Shown here piece after piece: positions 18,489 through 26,776 of a stretch of 64,000 nt of DNA (within the stretch, counting starts at the first letter, position 1; each line of letters begins with the position of its first letter). Below the pieces are notes generated by a model, which was given only the letters and a program-made list of their open reading frames with translations, was not told the origin of the DNA and made no database searches. This stretch comes from Metabacillus sp. KUDC1714. GTDB taxonomy: Bacteria; Bacillota; Bacilli; Bacillales; Bacillaceae. Location: the NCBI RefSeq assembly GCF_014217835.1, contig NZ_CP055263.1, forward strand, positions 496,001 to 560,000, written 5' to 3'. A program made the translations under genes and the position numbers.

Positions 18489-18849
18489 CTTTATCACTCT
18501 TTCAACATTCAAAATATCTTATACTCTATTGTATCAATAAATGTCTAGATTTGTAGATAAACTTCAATCAATGTGGTAAACAAATACTTTTTTAATCCAA
18601 CTGTAGGAAGAAGGTTTTAGGTATATAGGTAAGGGTAGAACTACTAGACTTATTGATACTGAAGAACCCCCCTCACGTTAAAAATAAATTAAAGAAAAAA
18701 AAGAGGATAACCAATAATTAAAATAACCTCCATCACGATGAAAGCTATATCGGCCGCCTCTTTCATTTCTTCATTTTTCTTCTAGATTGTTCGGTTTGAA
18801 GATTCTATTTATGGGTGTTCAAACCTTGTTAGTAAATTTAATCTAATGA
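18489..18849. other. Intergenic region where B. subtilis has ytpR
   Basis: No open frame resembling YtpR is seen. Within it, AAAGAGG/CCTCTTT arms (about 18699-18761) on the minus strand are followed by a U-run and probably terminate ytpP-ytpQ. The 60-90 bases before sftA are A/T-rich and may hold its promoter. Confidence 0.5.
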
Positions 18850-19653
18850 TTATTTTTGTGGTTTATTTTTTCCTAAAATAAACACTGGCTCAAGCTTTTT
18901 ATTTTCATATAAAAACGATAATGCAGTAATTGGGACTGTACCACTTGCAAAAAAGCTCATCGTTAATTGTGCCAGAATATCATAACCTGTATTATTTCGA
19001 ACATCGACAATTATTAACACATCTTGATGTGGGACAGCAACAGCCATTTTACCTTCAATCTTTTCCTCAAATGATTGCAGTAGACTTTCATTCAATATTC
19101 TGCTTGCGTCATAGCCATCGTTTGCGTTTAAGAAATAAAAAATGTTCCCTGCAACATTGTCTTCTTTTATACTTGTCTTTAAAGATCTTATATTAAATGA
19201 TGATACTTCTTTTAATTGGTCACTTGTCCAATTTTCTTTTTCCATCATTTTTTCATCAATTAAACGATACGTATTTCCAAGATCTAGTGCATAATAGATT
19301 CTTGTTTCTGCTGTATGCTCGCTGTAGCATAGCGGAATTCCATCATTACTCTCGGTAGGGAAAGAAGTAGAGCGAATCACTGGAAAAATAGATTTTTCCT
19401 TTCCTGTAAGCTCTTGTTTCTCGCTCATAACGATTAAAGCCTCTTCAACATAATAAACAACTTCATTAATTGCTTTTTCTTTTGATGTTTCCCACTTTGC
19501 AATTATTCCCGGAAGAGATAGTGTTACACCTTTGTTTGTTGTGGAATCCTCAATTCTTAAAGAATCCTTCTTACGATCAAAATCAAATTGCCATTGTGGT
19601 TGTGTAAGCTTTTCTTTTAGGATTTCTACTAATTTTCTTGAAGTCATTTTCAT
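18850..19653 (-). CDS. ytpQ: DUF1444-family protein YtpQ
   Basis: 267-aa cytoplasmic protein of the YtpQ family (B. subtilis 268 aa), function unknown. Conserved features are the N-terminal [18 protein letters not shown] and the C-terminal block [32 protein letters not shown] near 208-239. AGGAGGAAC precedes the ATG. It lies downstream of the thioredoxin-like ytpP on the same strand, as in B. subtilis. Confidence 0.92.
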   Translation of the reverse strand: MKMTSRKLVEILKEKLTQPQWQFDFDRKKDSLRIEDSTTNKGVTLSLPGIIAKWETSKEKAINEVVYYVEEALIVMSEKQELTGKEKSIFPVIRSTSFPTESNDGIPLCYSEHTAETRIYYALDLGNTYRLIDEKMMEKENWTSDQLKEVSSFNIRSLKTSIKEDNVAGNIFYFLNANDGYDASRILNESLLQSFEEKIEGKMAVAVPHQDVLIIVDVRNNTGYDILAQLTMSFFASGTVPITALSFLYENKKLEPVFILGKNKPQK

Positions 19654-19818
19654 TCATAGTTCCTCCTCTCGAATAAATTCTATGAAGGAAAGAGGATGGA
19701 ACCCTCTTTAACTCGATTTTATGTCCAAATCCGATTTTTAACCAAATTGGGTCCATTATTTTGCAGAACATAATCGTTTTTCGTTTAACCTTAAAGTGAA
19801 GTGTATTTGTTATAAGTG

Positions 19819-20133
19819 CTATGTAAGGCTGTTAATAAAATCTTGAATTTGTTCTTGTGTTTTACGATCCTTACTTACAAATCTTCCAACTTCCTTACCT
19901 TGGTGGAATGCAACAAAGCTTGGGATTCCGAATACACTTAATTCCGCACATAAATCTATGTATTCATCACGATCGACATAATAAAATGTATAAGAGCTAT
20001 TTTCTTTTTCGATTTCAGGTAAAATAGGTTCAATTACGCGACAATCTGGACACCAATCTGCTGAGAACATAAAAATAACATTGTCACCTTGAATAAGTTG
20101 TTTATATTCTTCTACTGAAGTTAGTTTTTTCAT
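19819..20133 (-). CDS. ytpP: Thioredoxin-like protein YtpP
   Basis: 104-aa thioredoxin-fold protein. The active site is FSADWCPDCRVIEPI near residues 25-39, a CPDC variant of CGPC, followed by the fold's FGIPSFVAFHQGK with the cis-proline. It probably reduces disulfides or mixed bacillithiol disulfides; the partner is unknown. ATG 20133 is preceded by TGGAGGAA; the longer frame to 20214 has no such site and exceeds the family length (107 aa). Confidence 0.92.
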   Translation of the reverse strand: MKKLTSVEEYKQLIQGDNVIFMFSADWCPDCRVIEPILPEIEKENSSYTFYYVDRDEYIDLCAELSVFGIPSFVAFHQGKEVGRFVSKDRKTQEQIQDFINSLT

Positions 20134-20250
20134 AACAATTTCCTCCATCTTAATTAAACTCTGTTTCGTCATATATAGTTTATATGATTCCCTGTTACGT
20201 TTCCACTTAGCCAACTTGCAATGACTATATTACTACTACTTTTCGAAATG

Positions 20251-20293
20251 AAAAAGAGGCTTAAAAAGGTTATGCCTAATTTAATCCTCTTTA
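20251..20293 (-). terminator. Terminator after the lipoprotein gene
   Basis: AAAGAGG (20253-20259) pairs with CCTCTTT (20286-20292), with inner TTAAA/TTTAA and AGG/CCT pairs. A U-run follows on the minus strand, five bases after the stop. Confidence 0.75.
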
Positions 20294-20297
20294 ACAC

Positions 20298-20801
20298 TCA
20301 TTTTTTTTTAACCGATTTAACAATATCCATCATATTTTTTGCAGCATCTGAAACATCATTGGCTTTTGCTTCAGTTGTTAACTTTGTTCCACCGATACCA
20401 ACTGTAACTTCATAAGTGTTTTTTTCAAGATTATTAACAAATAGATAGCCGAATCTCTCTTTATCTTGAAAGGTTTCAGAAATAAAAGGCTTTTCATATT
20501 TTTCTACTAGTGTATCATAAGAAACTTTACTATTAGCTTCCTCGTTTTCATTTACAAATAATAAATAGCTCATATTTCCCTTTTCGAGCAATACATTATA
20601 CTTCTTTGTTTCTTTTACACTAAATTCTTCAGGTAAATAATATGAAAAGAGCTTTGTATGTTCATTTGTATCCTGTGGCGAGTCTTTGAATGCCTGTTTG
20701 GTATTATCTATTGTGGTTTTGGTTAATTCTTCATCTGATACTGTACAGCCCAATAATAAAAAAGTTAGTAAAAGACTTAGCACAAGAGTTAATTGCCTCA
20801 T
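20298..20801 (-). CDS. Predicted lipoprotein of unknown function
   Basis: 167-aa exported lipoprotein. The signal peptide MRQLTLVLSLLLTFLLLGC contains a lipobox (LLLGC) with the lipidated Cys at residue 19. The mature part is mixed-charge, with a central beta-rich stretch (NVLLEKGNMSYLLFVNENEE) and a basic tail. I do not recognise a family beyond generic Bacillus lipoproteins. GGGGGATTGAT precedes the ATG. It lies between ytpP and ytoP with its own terminator. It is expected on the outer face of the membrane. Confidence 0.75.
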   Translation of the reverse strand: MRQLTLVLSLLLTFLLLGCTVSDEELTKTTIDNTKQAFKDSPQDTNEHTKLFSYYLPEEFSVKETKKYNVLLEKGNMSYLLFVNENEEANSKVSYDTLVEKYEKPFISETFQDKERFGYLFVNNLEKNTYEVTVGIGGTKLTTEAKANDVSDAAKNMMDIVKSVKKK

Positions 20802-20971
20802 ATCAATCCCCCAAATATACTAGGTAAATAGAACTTATATAATAATACCCCGAATTTTTTTCTATTGACAAGTGAAAGTCGTTTTTTGCTACATTTTACC
20901 AAGTGGAAAATTTGTTTATATTAAATAATACCGATTTAAGGGGATATTATGGAAGTTATTATTTACTTAGC

Positions 20972-21076
20972 ATGCAAAATACATACGAATTACCTGAGCA
21001 TCCTCATCATCAGTTAAAAGAACTGTCAGATAAGCTAATGTTACGGTTGGAATGTCCAACAAGCTATGTACTTTAA
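20972..21076 (+). CDS. Possible 34-aa ORF upstream of a terminator
   Basis: ATG 20972 opens a 34-codon frame with a protein-like composition (YELPEHPHHQLKELSDKL, then a Cys-Pro near the end), and a hairpin terminator follows at 21093. No good ribosome site is placed before it. GGGGATATT stands before a different-frame ATG at 20950, so a frameshifted remnant is equally possible. Function unknown. Confidence 0.25.
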   Translation: MQNTYELPEHPHHQLKELSDKLMLRLECPTSYVL

Positions 21077-21092
21077 TATTTAGTAAAAAAAT

Positions 21093-21118
21093 AAAAAGCG
21101 ACCCTTTAGTCGCTTTTT
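21093..21118. terminator. Terminator of the purine NTPase gene
   Basis: Perfect stem AAAAAGCGAC (21093-21102) with GTCGCTTTTT (21109-21118), U-runs on both strands. It lies ten bases after the minus-strand stop at 21128. Confidence 0.9.
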
Positions 21119-21127
21119 ATTTTGGCT

Positions 21128-21655
21128 TTAGTAAGCCTTAGAGGTTTTATATAAATATTGACCAACTAAAAGTTTTGATAGCTGTGTAAACATTTCCGTT
21201 CTATCCACGCAACCATTTGTAAAAATTCCAATTGCCCCTTCATTTTGGCGAACATTATGTTTTCCTACATAGCGATCCATAACATCCCCTAATTCCAATC
21301 CGCTAAAAACCAGAGCACCTACTTCTTCAGGAATAACAATCCTGGATCCACCAGCTACGATTGGCTGCATATGCTCGTCAACAATCGCTCCCCAGTTACA
21401 TAAAAAGTAGCCATGCTCTTGTTTCACAACACCGCCCTCTAATCCTACACCAATTTGACCATTCGCTTCTATAAGAGCGTTTTTTGCACGATTTATTGCC
21501 CCAGCCATTGTCTCATTGTCAGTTAAAGGCTGTGCTGAAACATTGGAAGGTACATTTATTGAGGTGAATTCTCCTGGTAAATTTGAGGCAAAAGCAGCTT
21601 TAACTGCATTAACTTTTGCTGGATTCTTCGTTCCAATTGCGATTATCACGTTCAT
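21128..21655 (-). CDS. Non-canonical purine NTP phosphatase (DUF84, YjjX-type)
   Basis: 175-aa inosine/xanthosine triphosphatase-like protein that would remove deaminated purine nucleotides from the pool. Family blocks: IAIGTKNPAKVNAVKAAF (residues 5-22), QPLTDNETMAGAINRAKNAL near 41-60, GVGLEGGVV near 68-76, and the C-terminal QNEGAIGIFTNGCVDRTEMF near 137-156. It is in the DUF84 fold shared with E. coli YjjX. It starts 15 bases after the ytoP stop, so it is probably the second gene of ytoP-yjjX-like. Confidence 0.85.
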   Translation of the reverse strand: MNVIIAIGTKNPAKVNAVKAAFASNLPGEFTSINVPSNVSAQPLTDNETMAGAINRAKNALIEANGQIGVGLEGGVVKQEHGYFLCNWGAIVDEHMQPIVAGGSRIVIPEEVGALVFSGLELGDVMDRYVGKHNVRQNEGAIGIFTNGCVDRTEMFTQLSKLLVGQYLYKTSKAY

Positions 21656-21669
21656 TCCCCTTACTCTTT

Positions 21670-22743
21670 TTACGAATTACTTTTAATCGTTTGCACTGTT
21701 GTAGCATCACAGGACTTAACGAGACGCACAAGAAGTTCCTTTGCTGCTGCATAATCATCTACATGCATGATTGATCCAGATGTATGAATATAGCGTGAGC
21801 ATACCCCAATTACAGCAGATGGTACACCTTGATTTGAAACATGGACACGTCCTGCATCTGTGCCACCCTGAGATACAAAATATTGATATGGGATATCATG
21901 TGTTTCGGCCATATCAAGAATAAATTCTCTCATCCCACGATGTGTAACCATGGAACGGTCATAAATTCTTAAAACAGCTCCCTTACCAAGCTGTCCGAAC
22001 ACTTTCTTATCTCCACTCATATCATTTGCTGGCCCAGCATCTAATGCAAAGAAAAGATCAGGATTAATCATTGTAGCTGCTGTCTGAGCTCCTCGTAGGC
22101 CTACTTCTTCTTGAACTGTAGCTCCAGAATAAAGTGTGTGTGGAAGTGTTTCATCTTTAAGTTCCTTTAGTAATTCAATTGCAAGTCCACATCCGTAGCG
22201 ATTATCCCATGCCTTTGCAAGAATTTTTTTCCGATTCGCCATTGGCGTAAACGGACAGATCGGAACTATTTGTTGACCTGGCTTAATTCCAATTTGTTTT
22301 GCATCATCTTTGCTATCTGCACCGATATCAATTAACATATTACTTATTTCCATTGGCTTTGATCGTTGTGATTCACTTAATAAATGTGGAGGGATTGAAC
22401 CAATTACACCAATGATTGGCCCATTGTCTGTAATTATCTCTACTCTTTGTGCAAGCAGCACTTGACTCCACCAGCCACCAAGCGGCTGGAAACGGAGCAT
22501 CCCATTATCCGTTATCGCAGTTACCATAAATCCAACTTCATCCATATGCCCTGCAACCATAATTGTTGGTTCATCTGGCTTTCCATGTCTAACACCAAAA
22601 ATACTACCTAATTTATCTTGAACTACTTCATCCGATAATGGCTCAAGCTCATTTTTCATAAATGCTCTTATTTGATGTTCATTTCCAGATGCACCAGGAA
22701 GTTCTGTTAATGTTTTAAATAATTGTAAGGTTTCTTTTTTCAT
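21670..22743 (-). CDS. ytoP: M42-family glutamyl-aminopeptidase-like protein YtoP
   Basis: Cytoplasmic dinuclear-metal aminopeptidase of family M42, 357 aa as in B. subtilis YtoP. Metal and catalytic motifs are intact: [12 protein letters not shown] (His and Asp, about 62-73), [12 protein letters not shown] (bridging Asp, about 176-187), [11 protein letters not shown] (catalytic Glu pair), [11 protein letters not shown] and the C-terminal [12 protein letters not shown]. Substrate preference cannot be read from sequence. Good ribosome site upstream. It probably shares a message with the downstream NTPase. Confidence 0.93.
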   Translation of the reverse strand: MKKETLQLFKTLTELPGASGNEHQIRAFMKNELEPLSDEVVQDKLGSIFGVRHGKPDEPTIMVAGHMDEVGFMVTAITDNGMLRFQPLGGWWSQVLLAQRVEIITDNGPIIGVIGSIPPHLLSESQRSKPMEISNMLIDIGADSKDDAKQIGIKPGQQIVPICPFTPMANRKKILAKAWDNRYGCGLAIELLKELKDETLPHTLYSGATVQEEVGLRGAQTAATMINPDLFFALDAGPANDMSGDKKVFGQLGKGAVLRIYDRSMVTHRGMREFILDMAETHDIPYQYFVSQGGTDAGRVHVSNQGVPSAVIGVCSRYIHTSGSIMHVDDYAAAKELLVRLVKSCDATTVQTIKSNS

Positions 22744-22858
22744 TCTTTACCCTCATTTCAGCGCAGATTGCGTCTTTTTCTTACTGTTACGTAATATGTA
22801 TTGAAATAACTTCACTTAATATAACTAATTAACATGCTATAATGATTTTTATAAACTA

Positions 22859-22917
22859 GGCTCTGTTAAACTTGGTTGTTGATCTCCTCTTCAGGAGACC
22901 GCTCCAACAACTTTAGG
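22859..22917 (+). repeat. Dispersed repeat with internal inverted arms
   Basis: Begins GGCTCTGTTAAACTTGG then TTGTTGATC, matching 7599-7626 in the other orientation. Inside, GTTGTTG faces CAACAAC and CTCCT faces AGGAG. It is noncoding and lies upstream of ytzB. Confidence 0.5.
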
Positions 22918-22992
22918 CCATATACTAAAATGTATCTATGCATTTAAAAAATCGAGCGTAATTTAAATATATACGAATTAGGGGTGACGAAT

Positions 22993-23304
22993 ATGAAAGG
23001 TAAATATTTTTTACTTGGCTTAGGTATTGGAATTGCATCAACATTCCTTCTAAATGACCAAATAAAACAAATGTCAATCTCGTCCGATAAAGCATTAGAA
23101 CTTGTAAAAAAAGCGTTTAAGGAAAAAGGTCCTATCGATGGGTCGTGGATTTATACAGTTCCTGAAACCTTTTCAAATGACCATTTAACTTATAAAGTTT
23201 TTAAAACTGGTGTTTCTCGTACTGTCAATGATCGTCTCGAGCAATATGAAGCGTTTGTAGATGCTAAAACAGGTACGATTATCCATGTAGAACAAATTGC
23301 ATAA
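22993..23304 (+). CDS. ytzB: PepSY-domain small protein YtzB
   Basis: 103-aa protein with an N-terminal hydrophobic segment (GKYFLLGLGIGIASTFLL, residues 2-19), probably a membrane anchor or signal, followed by a PepSY-like domain (ISSDKALELVKKAFKEKGPIDGSW ... YEAFVDAKTGTIIHVEQ). PepSY domains are thought to modulate peptidases; a substrate is not known. ATG 22993 follows AGGGGTGA by six bases; GTG 22984 lies within that site. Single gene divergent from ytoP. Confidence 0.88.
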   Translation: MKGKYFLLGLGIGIASTFLLNDQIKQMSISSDKALELVKKAFKEKGPIDGSWIYTVPETFSNDHLTYKVFKTGVSRTVNDRLEQYEAFVDAKTGTIIHVEQIA

Positions 23305-23309
23305 TGTAT

Positions 23310-23338
23310 AAGGGGCTCCCATTTACCTTGTGCCCCTT
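23310..23338 (+). terminator. Weak hairpin after ytzB
   Basis: AAGGGGC (23310-23316) pairs with GCCCCTT (23332-23338). The U-tract after it is poor, so it is a possible terminator between two convergent genes. Confidence 0.4.
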
Positions 23339-23358
23339 CTTAATATATATTCCACTAA

Positions 23359-24204
23359 TTAATTCCTTTTTCGTTCAATCTTTTTTACAATATCACCTTG
23401 ATCATTCCATTTTATTCCTCGGTAGTATGCATCATGATAAAAAGTAAACCATGCGTCTTGTGACTCGCCATACTTCAGCCATTTCTGCTTATTCTTAATC
23501 GAGGTCATTGGGTAATCATCATAAGCTAATACCCATAATGGATTCTTATGAGCATGTGTAGGCATTAAATCTGCCATATGAACAACCGTTTCTCCACCAT
23601 CTTGTAAAATCACGACACTGTGACCATCACTATGGCCTCCTGTATGATGCATTTCTATACCATCAGTTATTGTAATTGATCTTTCAAATGTTGAGACCTG
23701 TTCCTTAATTGCTTCCCAATTTTCTTTCCAATATGTATTTCGCGAACGAATATTAGGTTGTTGCATTTCTTCCCACTCAATTAAGGAAGTAACAATTTTA
23801 GCGTTAGGAAACACAGAAATTAACTGGTTATCTTTCCACTTTGTTAACCCACAAGCATGATCAAAATGCATATGTGTCATTAATACAATATGAATATCTT
23901 CAGGTGTAAGCCCGAGCTCTCTCAATGATTGCTCAACTGCTGATTCTTCTTTGACACCATAATTTCTTAACTGTTTTTCATTTAGCTTACCAGAGCCTAT
24001 ACCTGTTTCTAAGAGAATATTCTCGCCATTTTTTTGAATAAGCAATGGATCTGTCCGTAACTCAATTTGATTTAATTCGTTAACAGGATACTTTTTCGAC
24101 CAAAGCGTTCTTGGGACAACGCCAAACATGGCCCCCCCATCAAGATATGTGACCCCGCCATTTAACCAAGTTATCAGTGTTTGTCCTATTAAAAGTGTTT
24201 CCAT
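23359..24204 (-). CDS. ytnP: Metallo-beta-lactamase-fold lactonase YtnP
   Basis: 281-aa hydrolase identical in length to B. subtilis YtnP, which is described as a lactone-degrading, quorum-quenching enzyme. The dinuclear zinc site is visible: [10 protein letters not shown] near 109-118, GGHSDGHS near 189-196, HMADLMPTH and the final FYHDAYYRG. No signal peptide is seen, so it is probably cytoplasmic. The start has a GGGAGGGAAAG ribosome site. It follows trmB on the same strand but a strong terminator lies between, so it is expressed alone. Confidence 0.93.
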   Translation of the reverse strand: METLLIGQTLITWLNGGVTYLDGGAMFGVVPRTLWSKKYPVNELNQIELRTDPLLIQKNGENILLETGIGSGKLNEKQLRNYGVKEESAVEQSLRELGLTPEDIHIVLMTHMHFDHACGLTKWKDNQLISVFPNAKIVTSLIEWEEMQQPNIRSRNTYWKENWEAIKEQVSTFERSITITDGIEMHHTGGHSDGHSVVILQDGGETVVHMADLMPTHAHKNPLWVLAYDDYPMTSIKNKQKWLKYGESQDAWFTFYHDAYYRGIKWNDQGDIVKKIERKRN

Positions 24205-24273
24205 TTCTTTCCCTCCCCCTTATTATTATCTTAACATACGACTAATTAGTTATGACAATAGATAACGATACAA

Positions 24274-24313
24274 AAAAAAAAAGGAAATGACATTTGCATC
24301 ATTTCCTTTTTTT
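24274..24313 (-). terminator. trmB: trmB terminator
   Basis: AAAAAAAGGAAATGA pairs with TCATTTCCTTTTTTT around an eight-base loop, four bases after the trmB stop. It would work on both strands. Confidence 0.92.
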
Positions 24314-24317
24314 ACAT

Positions 24318-24968
24318 TTATTTTATTTCATTCATATATTTAGCTTCAACGCGATATATCCGCTGACCTTTTTCAGAGAATTTCTCTTCGTATTCTGTCA
24401 TAATATTTCCTTCGAAATCACTATTATGAAGGTCAAGGCTTAAAAATTTCAACTTTAAGCCATATTCTGAAAAGCTTATTAATGAAAATTCAAATAGACC
24501 TTGATTATCTGTTTTAAAATGGATTTCTCCACCCTTTACAAGAATTTTCTCATATAGGGCTAAAAAGCTTTTAAACGTTAAACGTCTTTTACTATGACGC
24601 GGTTTCGGCCAAGGATCTGAAAAGTTTAAATACACTCGATCGATTTCATTTGCATCAAAGTACTCTGTCAAATCTTTTGCATTAACGTTTAGTAACTTCA
24701 TATTAGGTAGTTCTAAATCCACAACTTTTTGAAGAGCTGTAACAATGACACTATCAAAAAGCTCAATACCAATATAATTAATTTCAGGATTCTGCACAGA
24801 CATCCCTGTTAGAAATTGCCCCTTACCTGTACCCACTTCTATATGAATTGGATTGTTATTTCCAAATACTTCGTTCCATTTTCCTTTATATTGTTCAGGG
24901 TTTGCGATTGCATATTGTGAATGCTCGGCAATAAAATCACTTGCCCAAGGTTTATGACGTACACGCAT
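24318..24968 (-). CDS. trmB: tRNA (guanine-N7-)-methyltransferase
   Basis: Methylates G46 in the tRNA variable loop using S-adenosylmethionine. 216 aa, standard for Bacillus TrmB. Motifs: RVRHKPWA at the N-terminus, the SAM loop [10 protein letters not shown] near 44-53, YIGIELF near 65-71, and the signature [15 protein letters not shown] near 115-129, then HFKTDN. ATG 24968 has AGGTGTC upstream. The 466-base gap before ytzH on the upstream side carries a REP-like element and a terminator. Confidence 0.95.
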   Translation of the reverse strand: MRVRHKPWASDFIAEHSQYAIANPEQYKGKWNEVFGNNNPIHIEVGTGKGQFLTGMSVQNPEINYIGIELFDSVIVTALQKVVDLELPNMKLLNVNAKDLTEYFDANEIDRVYLNFSDPWPKPRHSKRRLTFKSFLALYEKILVKGGEIHFKTDNQGLFEFSLISFSEYGLKLKFLSLDLHNSDFEGNIMTEYEEKFSEKGQRIYRVEAKYMNEIK

Positions 24969-25041
24969 GAAGACACCTCAATTGAATTAATTTCGTTCTA
25001 AAAGATAACATGAAATAAGCATGCATGCAATACTTATTAAG

Positions 25042-25160
25042 AAAAGCGCAAGCGCCTTGTTCAGACTAAGGCAGGCATAAGACGCTCAGGAAAAGAAAAC
25101 GTTCTTTGTCTTCAATTCCTGAGTGGCTTATGACCCCGAGGGGCTAGGCGCTTGCGCTAG
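25042..25160. repeat. REP-like element with three nested stems
   Basis: Perfect 13-bp outer inverted repeat AGCGCAAGCGCCT (25045-25057) and AGGCGCTTGCGCT (25146-25158). Inside, CATAAG pairs with CTTATG and CTCAGGAA (25085-25092) with TTCCTGAG (25116-25123). GC content is well above the surroundings. Related copies are at 36606-36670, 26551-26619 and 38205-38223. Confidence 0.8.
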
Positions 25161-25261
25161 ACACAAAAAAAACTAAGTAAAAAATTTTATACTTTCTTAA
25201 CTGCTTAAAAAAAGCTGGATGGATATCAAGTCAAAAAATTTTAAACTTTTCTAATCCTCAC

Positions 25262-25293
25262 AAAAAGACTGACTTTTGCTCTTGTCAGTCTTT
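25262..25293 (-). terminator. Terminator reached by ytmP transcripts
   Basis: AAAAAGACTGAC (25262-25273) pairs with GTCAGTCTTT (25284-25293); the U-run is on the minus strand. It lies beyond ytzH, so a ytmP message would run antisense to the whole of ytzH before ending. Confidence 0.7.
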
Positions 25294-25434
25294 ATATATA
25301 TTGACTACTCTATGTATTACTTAAGTATAATTCCGCTTTATTAAAGACAAGTTATATTTATATGATTTATCCCAATCTTTACGTGAAGTAAAACCTCATG
25401 GTTCGAGATTCAAGTATGAAAGGATGTGTTTAAT

Positions 25435-25713
25435 TTGCCAATCCAATATCATGATCAGGTAAGTTTATTAAAAGATATCTTATCAGAGCATCAAAGTGAA
25501 TGCTGTGGAACAGTTGCAGAGTGTGAACAGCTTGAAAGAGTAATTAAATCGTTAATGGCTAACTCAAGCACAGGCCAAAATGTAAAAGGTGTACTCGAGG
25601 ACATCTATTTCTACAGCCAATCTGGAAAGAATTCAGCTTCTCTCGATCAACATATTGAGTCGCATCAGGACCAATTATCTCAATGGATTCAAGATATTGA
25701 TACCTTTTCTTAA
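25435..25713 (+). CDS. ytzH: YtzH-like protein
   Basis: 92-aa cytoplasmic protein of the YtzH family, function unknown, rich in Gln, Ser and Glu and probably all-helical (HDQVSLLKDILSEHQSE, CEQLERVIKSLMANSS, DQHIESHQDQLSQWIQDID). TTG 25435 (MPIQYHDQV) matches the family start and has AAAGGATG upstream; GTG 25426 lies too near that site. Its last four bases overlap the end of the convergent ytmP. Confidence 0.85.
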   Translation: MPIQYHDQVSLLKDILSEHQSECCGTVAECEQLERVIKSLMANSSTGQNVKGVLEDIYFYSQSGKNSASLDQHIESHQDQLSQWIQDIDTFS

Positions 25714-26522
25714 TTTGAGTTCATTTTAATTCGTATCATTTTAATGTGATCTATCCAGTTCTGCTTGTCTTTTTCATTATCTTTTGCATGGTACCATAAA
25801 AACGATGTTAATGCCTGCAGTAGCACATACCAGTAAATTCTAGTTTTTAAGCGCTCATTAAGCTCCAAGCCATATGATGAAAGCCACTCTTTCCAGTCTG
25901 CTTCATCAATGTACCAATATAAAAGAATTCCAATATCAATAGCAGGGTCTGCAATCATTGCCCCATCCCAATCAATTAAATATAACTGATCGGTTTCTGA
26001 TAAAAGCCAATTATTATGATTAACATCACAATGACAAACAACTTGTTCGTCACATTGAACATCTGGAAGTTGACGAACTAGTAATTCGATTGCCTGATTT
26101 ATTTCTGGTTGCTCTAATTTTTCAAAAGCAACTGCTTGCTGTATATCTTCAATTATGGAGTTAGGAGTGAGCGGTTGCTTTCCTAATCGTTTTAACATAT
26201 CTAATAGTTCTTTAGAGTGATGAATTTTTTGCAAGAGCTCAGCAACATTTGAACCATTCATGTCGATTGGTTTTAACTCACGACCAATCAACCGATGTTG
26301 AGCAGTGATTACATCACCATTCTCCATTCTCTTTGTCCAAACTAGCTTTGGAACGATTCCTTCTGCAGAAAGCACAGCTAAAAACGGTGAACTATTGCGC
26401 TTTAAAAAAAGCTCCTGTCCATCGCGTTTTGCAAAATAAGCATCACCTGTTGCTCCTCCAGCGGGAGTAATTTTCCACTCACTACCTAATACTTGTTCCA
26501 ACCAGTTCACCTTCAATTTCAA
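25710..26522 (-). CDS. ytmP: Aminoglycoside/choline-kinase-fold phosphotransferase YtmP
   Basis: 270-aa kinase-like protein (APH/choline kinase fold). Features: ATP-binding lobe GGATGDAYFAKRDGQELFLKR near 22-42 with the Lys, catalytic loop VVCHCDVNHNNWLL near 156-169 (Asp and Asn), and YLIDWDGAMIADPAIDIG near 176-193 supplying the metal Asp. Natural substrate unknown; antibiotic resistance is not implied. The start is uncertain: TTG 26522, TTG 26516 and GTG 26510 are all poorly served by ribosome sites, and GTG 26510 (MNWLEQVLG) would fit the family best. Confidence 0.88.
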   Translation of the reverse strand: MKLKVNWLEQVLGSEWKITPAGGATGDAYFAKRDGQELFLKRNSSPFLAVLSAEGIVPKLVWTKRMENGDVITAQHRLIGRELKPIDMNGSNVAELLQKIHHSKELLDMLKRLGKQPLTPNSIIEDIQQAVAFEKLEQPEINQAIELLVRQLPDVQCDEQVVCHCDVNHNNWLLSETDQLYLIDWDGAMIADPAIDIGILLYWYIDEADWKEWLSSYGLELNERLKTRIYWYVLLQALTSFLWYHAKDNEKDKQNWIDHIKMIRIKMNSN

Positions 26523-26550
26523 CCCAACATTTCATAAAAGTATTTAGAAA

Positions 26551-26619
26551 AGCGCAAGCTCGATGTTATTTCGTACTCTTCCTGCTAGAAATCATATTCG
26601 GGAATAGTTCGCTTGAGCT
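26551..26619. repeat. Degenerate REP-like element
   Basis: AGCGCAAGCT at 26551-26560 faces AGTTCGCTTGAGCT (26606-26619) as a decayed inverted pair, similar to the outer arms of 25042-25160. Confidence 0.5.
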
Positions 26620-26680
26620 AAAGACCAAATCTAGATGTATTATTTACTTCGTCTTCAATAATCTTCATTTTGAAATAAAA

Positions 26681-26726
26681 AGGATAGCTATTGGTGATTA
26701 TAGAATAATTGCACAATAGCCATCCT
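26681..26726 (-). terminator. amyX: amyX terminator
   Basis: AGGATAGCTATTG (26681-26693) pairs with CAATAGCCATCCT (26714-26726), one G-U pair in the transcript, followed by a U-run on the minus strand. It is 50 bases after the amyX stop. Confidence 0.85.
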
Positions 26727-26776
26727 ATTAAATTTTATCTCCTTATGATAAGACTAGTCAAGGAAAACTGAAAAAC

